Source: Deltaproteobacteria bacterium (GTDB lineage Bacteria > Desulfobacterota > Desulfobacteria > Desulfobacterales > B30-G6). From it: DNA of 7,296 nucleotides. The translations under genes and the position numbers were made by a program. Numbering within the stretch: position 1 is the first letter of the stretch; each line of letters begins with the position of its first letter. Where the stretch lies: contig JAFDAT010000170.1 in assembly GCA_019313725.1 (NCBI GenBank), forward strand, positions 1 to 7,296. Direction: 5' to 3'. The notes beneath the pieces are model-generated. The model was not told where the DNA came from, did not search any database, and saw only the letters and a program-made list of their open reading frames with translations. Below are positions 6,945 through 7,296 of the stretch, in pieces.

Positions 6945-7296
6945 ATGAGCGACTGGCGTTTTGCACGTTATGTGTCTGTTGGAGAAAAAAGGGCAAAGGC
7001 CCTAAAAAAACTTAAGCAGTTGAGAAAGAAAAACCCGAATATTGAACCGGTGGTTGTCGAGGGTCGGACCCTGGCCAAAACATGGTGGGGAAAAGCCTGG
7101 AACAACAACCTTGAAAGGTATGCTGATTATGCCAATAGGATCGGTAGAGGGCGTAGTTATATACGCCACCGCGCCGTTTTAGACCTTCAGATTGAACCGG
7201 GCAAAGTCACTGCCCTGGTTCAGGGATCACGGGCAAAACCCTATTCGGTAAGTATCAAAATCCGTAAACTGAGTAAAAAAACATGGCGTGAGATTA
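6945..7296 (+). CDS. SWIM zinc finger family protein, N-terminal part (partial at right edge)
   Basis: ATG 6945 opens 117 codons that run off the window. The protein starts MSDWRFARYVSVGEKRAKA, with a lysine-rich helix (15-29). The block VEGRTLAKTWWGKAWNNN (38-55), ERYADYANRIGRGRSYIRH (57-75) and LDLQIEPGKVTALVQGSR (79-96) is the conserved N-terminal signature of bacterial SWIM zinc-finger proteins encoded next to SNF2 helicases. The zinc-binding CxC...CxH motif itself would lie further downstream and is not visible, so the name rests on this N-terminal block. SWIM domains are thought to bind DNA or proteins, and the pairing suggests the protein works with the SNF2 translocase. The 56-base gap and shared direction suggest one transcript. 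Function of the pair is not established. Confidence 0.85.
   Translation, partial: MSDWRFARYVSVGEKRAKALKKLKQLRKKNPNIEPVVVEGRTLAKTWWGKAWNNNLERYADYANRIGRGRSYIRHRAVLDLQIEPGKVTALVQGSRAKPYSVSIKIRKLSKKTWREI

Overview
The window looks like an accessory stretch of a Gram-negative bacterial chromosome. The best guess is an anaerobic deltaproteobacterium of the Desulfobacterales type. That guess rests on gene content: an MttB-superfamily methyltransferase without pyrrolysine, an Old Yellow Enzyme, an exported nitroreductase-like protein, and an SNF2/SWIM gene pair. It is an inference from families, not from any marker gene. No rRNA, tRNA, CRISPR array or intact mobile element was seen.

Left part (1-2241). 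A two-gene minus-strand operon encodes a nitroreductase-fold protein with an N-terminal signal peptide, followed 12 bases later by an Old Yellow Enzyme-type NADH:flavin oxidoreductase that runs off the left edge. Both have strong Shine-Dalgarno sequences. Divergent from them is an AraC-family regulator of the AraC_N type that is broken: about 40 codons of its ligand-binding domain are missing and the two halves are in different frames. The AT-rich divergent intergenic region carries four copies of a CATGRT motif that could be operator half-sites.

Middle (2242-4035). A single minus-strand gene encodes a 468-residue MttB-superfamily methyltransferase with no pyrrolysine (TAG) codon. No corrinoid protein or reductive activase lies beside it in the window. 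The flanking intergenic stretches hold one possible terminator and one possible promoter.

Right part (4036-7296). A plus-strand pair encodes a large SNF2-family DNA translocase and the N-terminal part of a SWIM zinc-finger-associated protein, a pairing common in bacteria. The SNF2 gene is interrupted by one in-frame TGA between its two RecA lobes, yet both sides are otherwise well conserved. In-frame and directly upstream of its start is a relic of an AbiEi-type antitoxin/regulator C-terminal region, and the best SNF2 ribosome binding site lies inside that relic.

The lasting impression is of an accessory region in decay: an AraC gene with a deletion, an AbiEi fragment and an SNF2 gene with a nonsense codon all lie within 5.5 kb. 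The alternative for the SNF2 stop is a sequencing or assembly error.
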